Assembly (NCBI GenBank): GCA_025964455.1
Contig: JAOPYU010000330.1
Location: forward strand, 1 to 6,125
Direction of reading: 5' to 3'
DNA from: Thermoleophilia bacterium
Lineage (GTDB): Bacteria > Actinomycetota > Thermoleophilia > Gaiellales > SKUG01
DNA length: 6,125 nt
Shown here one piece after another: positions 5,852-6,125 of the stretch; position 1 is the first letter of the stretch, and every line of letters starts with the position of its first letter. A program made the translations under genes and the position numbers. The notes below the pieces were generated by a model. That model searched no databases. It was not told the DNA's origin and worked only from the letters and a program-made list of their open reading frames with translations.

Positions 5852-6125
5852 GTGGCCACGCAGACCCCGGTTCGCAAGCGTTTCTCGTTCGGCAAGCTCG
5901 AGCGCGCGCTCGACCTCCCTGACCTGATCGAGATCCAGAAGCGCAGCTACGAGCGCTTCCTGACGGACGGCCTCGCCGAGACGATCCAGGACATCTCGCC
6001 GATCGTCGACTACACCGGCAACCTCGCCGTCGAGTTCGGCGAGTTCGAGTTCGACGCGCCGACCATCGACATCGACGAGTGCCGCGAGACGGAGAAGACC
6101 TTCTCCGCGCCGCTCTCGATGACCG
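5852..6125 (+). CDS. rpoB: RNA polymerase beta subunit RpoB, N-terminal part, cut by window end
   Basis: The first 91 codons of the beta subunit of RNA polymerase are visible; the full protein is usually about 1,100-1,300 residues. The translation begins VATQTPVRKRFSFGKLERA and continues through LPDLIEIQKRSYERFL (23-38), GLAETIQDISPIVDYTGN (41-58) and EFGEFEF (62-68), ending TFSAPLSMT. This is the conserved RpoB start, including the ISPI-D-TGN segment and the APL-T segment that begins the protrusion domain. A GTG start is chosen from the AGGAG at 9-nt spacing and the fit to the family N-terminus. In most bacteria rplL lies just upstream; here a flavoprotein gene and 578 bp of non-coding DNA do. 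rpoC is expected downstream, outside the window. Confidence 0.97.
   Translation, partial: MATQTPVRKRFSFGKLERALDLPDLIEIQKRSYERFLTDGLAETIQDISPIVDYTGNLAVEFGEFEFDAPTIDIDECRETEKTFSAPLSMT

Noticed and set aside
5621..5854. Three CACGTG hexamers (5621, 5676, 5849) as a spaced operator set
   Set aside because: The spacing is irregular, one includes the rpoB start codon, and such 6-bp palindromes are expected by chance in this composition.
5318..5895. Small minus-strand ORFs in the rpoB upstream region
   Set aside because: They run through the repeats and hairpins, have no ribosome sites or family similarity that I can see, and overlap each other in several frames.

Overview
The window is a GC-rich bacterial chromosomal segment with tightly packed, overlapping genes and GTG starts at two of the six genes. 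The partial RpoB N-terminus at the right edge, the high GC content and the general gene style suggest an actinobacterium, possibly of the Thermoleophilia type. That placement is an inference from sequence character and not a demonstrated assignment. No phage, CRISPR, transposase, rRNA or tRNA signal was found.

Layout: (1) Positions 1-209 are non-coding and hold two tandem 62-bp repeat copies, followed by GC-rich hairpins just after the livF stop. (2) Positions 210-3523, minus strand, are a four-gene operon, livH-livM-livG-livF in transcription order. It encodes both permeases and both ATPases of a branched-chain amino acid (HAAT-type) ABC importer. All junctions overlap, by 1, 8 and 4 nt. No periplasmic binding protein (LivK) gene is in view. 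(3) Positions 3524-3602 are a short divergent promoter region. livH may be read from a leaderless transcript, while the plus-strand gene has a clear Shine-Dalgarno site. (4) Positions 3603-5273, plus strand, encode a 556-residue FAD-binding dehydrogenase of the COG3573/PRK12834 type, related to 3-ketosteroid dehydrogenase and fumarate reductase flavoproteins. (5) Positions 5274-5851 have no gene. The left part carries two copies of a repeat bounded by CCCCATCCC/GGGATGGGG inverted ends, including a perfect 12-bp hairpin that could end the flavoprotein transcript. The right part carries a candidate promoter and a hairpin-rich leader of about 310 nt in front of rpoB. (6) Positions 5852-6125 are the first 91 codons of rpoB, cut by the window edge.

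The Liv proteins would form one inner-membrane importer: a LivH/LivM channel driven by LivG/LivF. The divergently placed flavoprotein may act on the imported compound or simply be a neighbour; the sequence does not decide. The genes themselves are recognisable families. The least explained parts are the two unrelated repeat families flanking the liv/flavoprotein block and the structured leader of rpoB.
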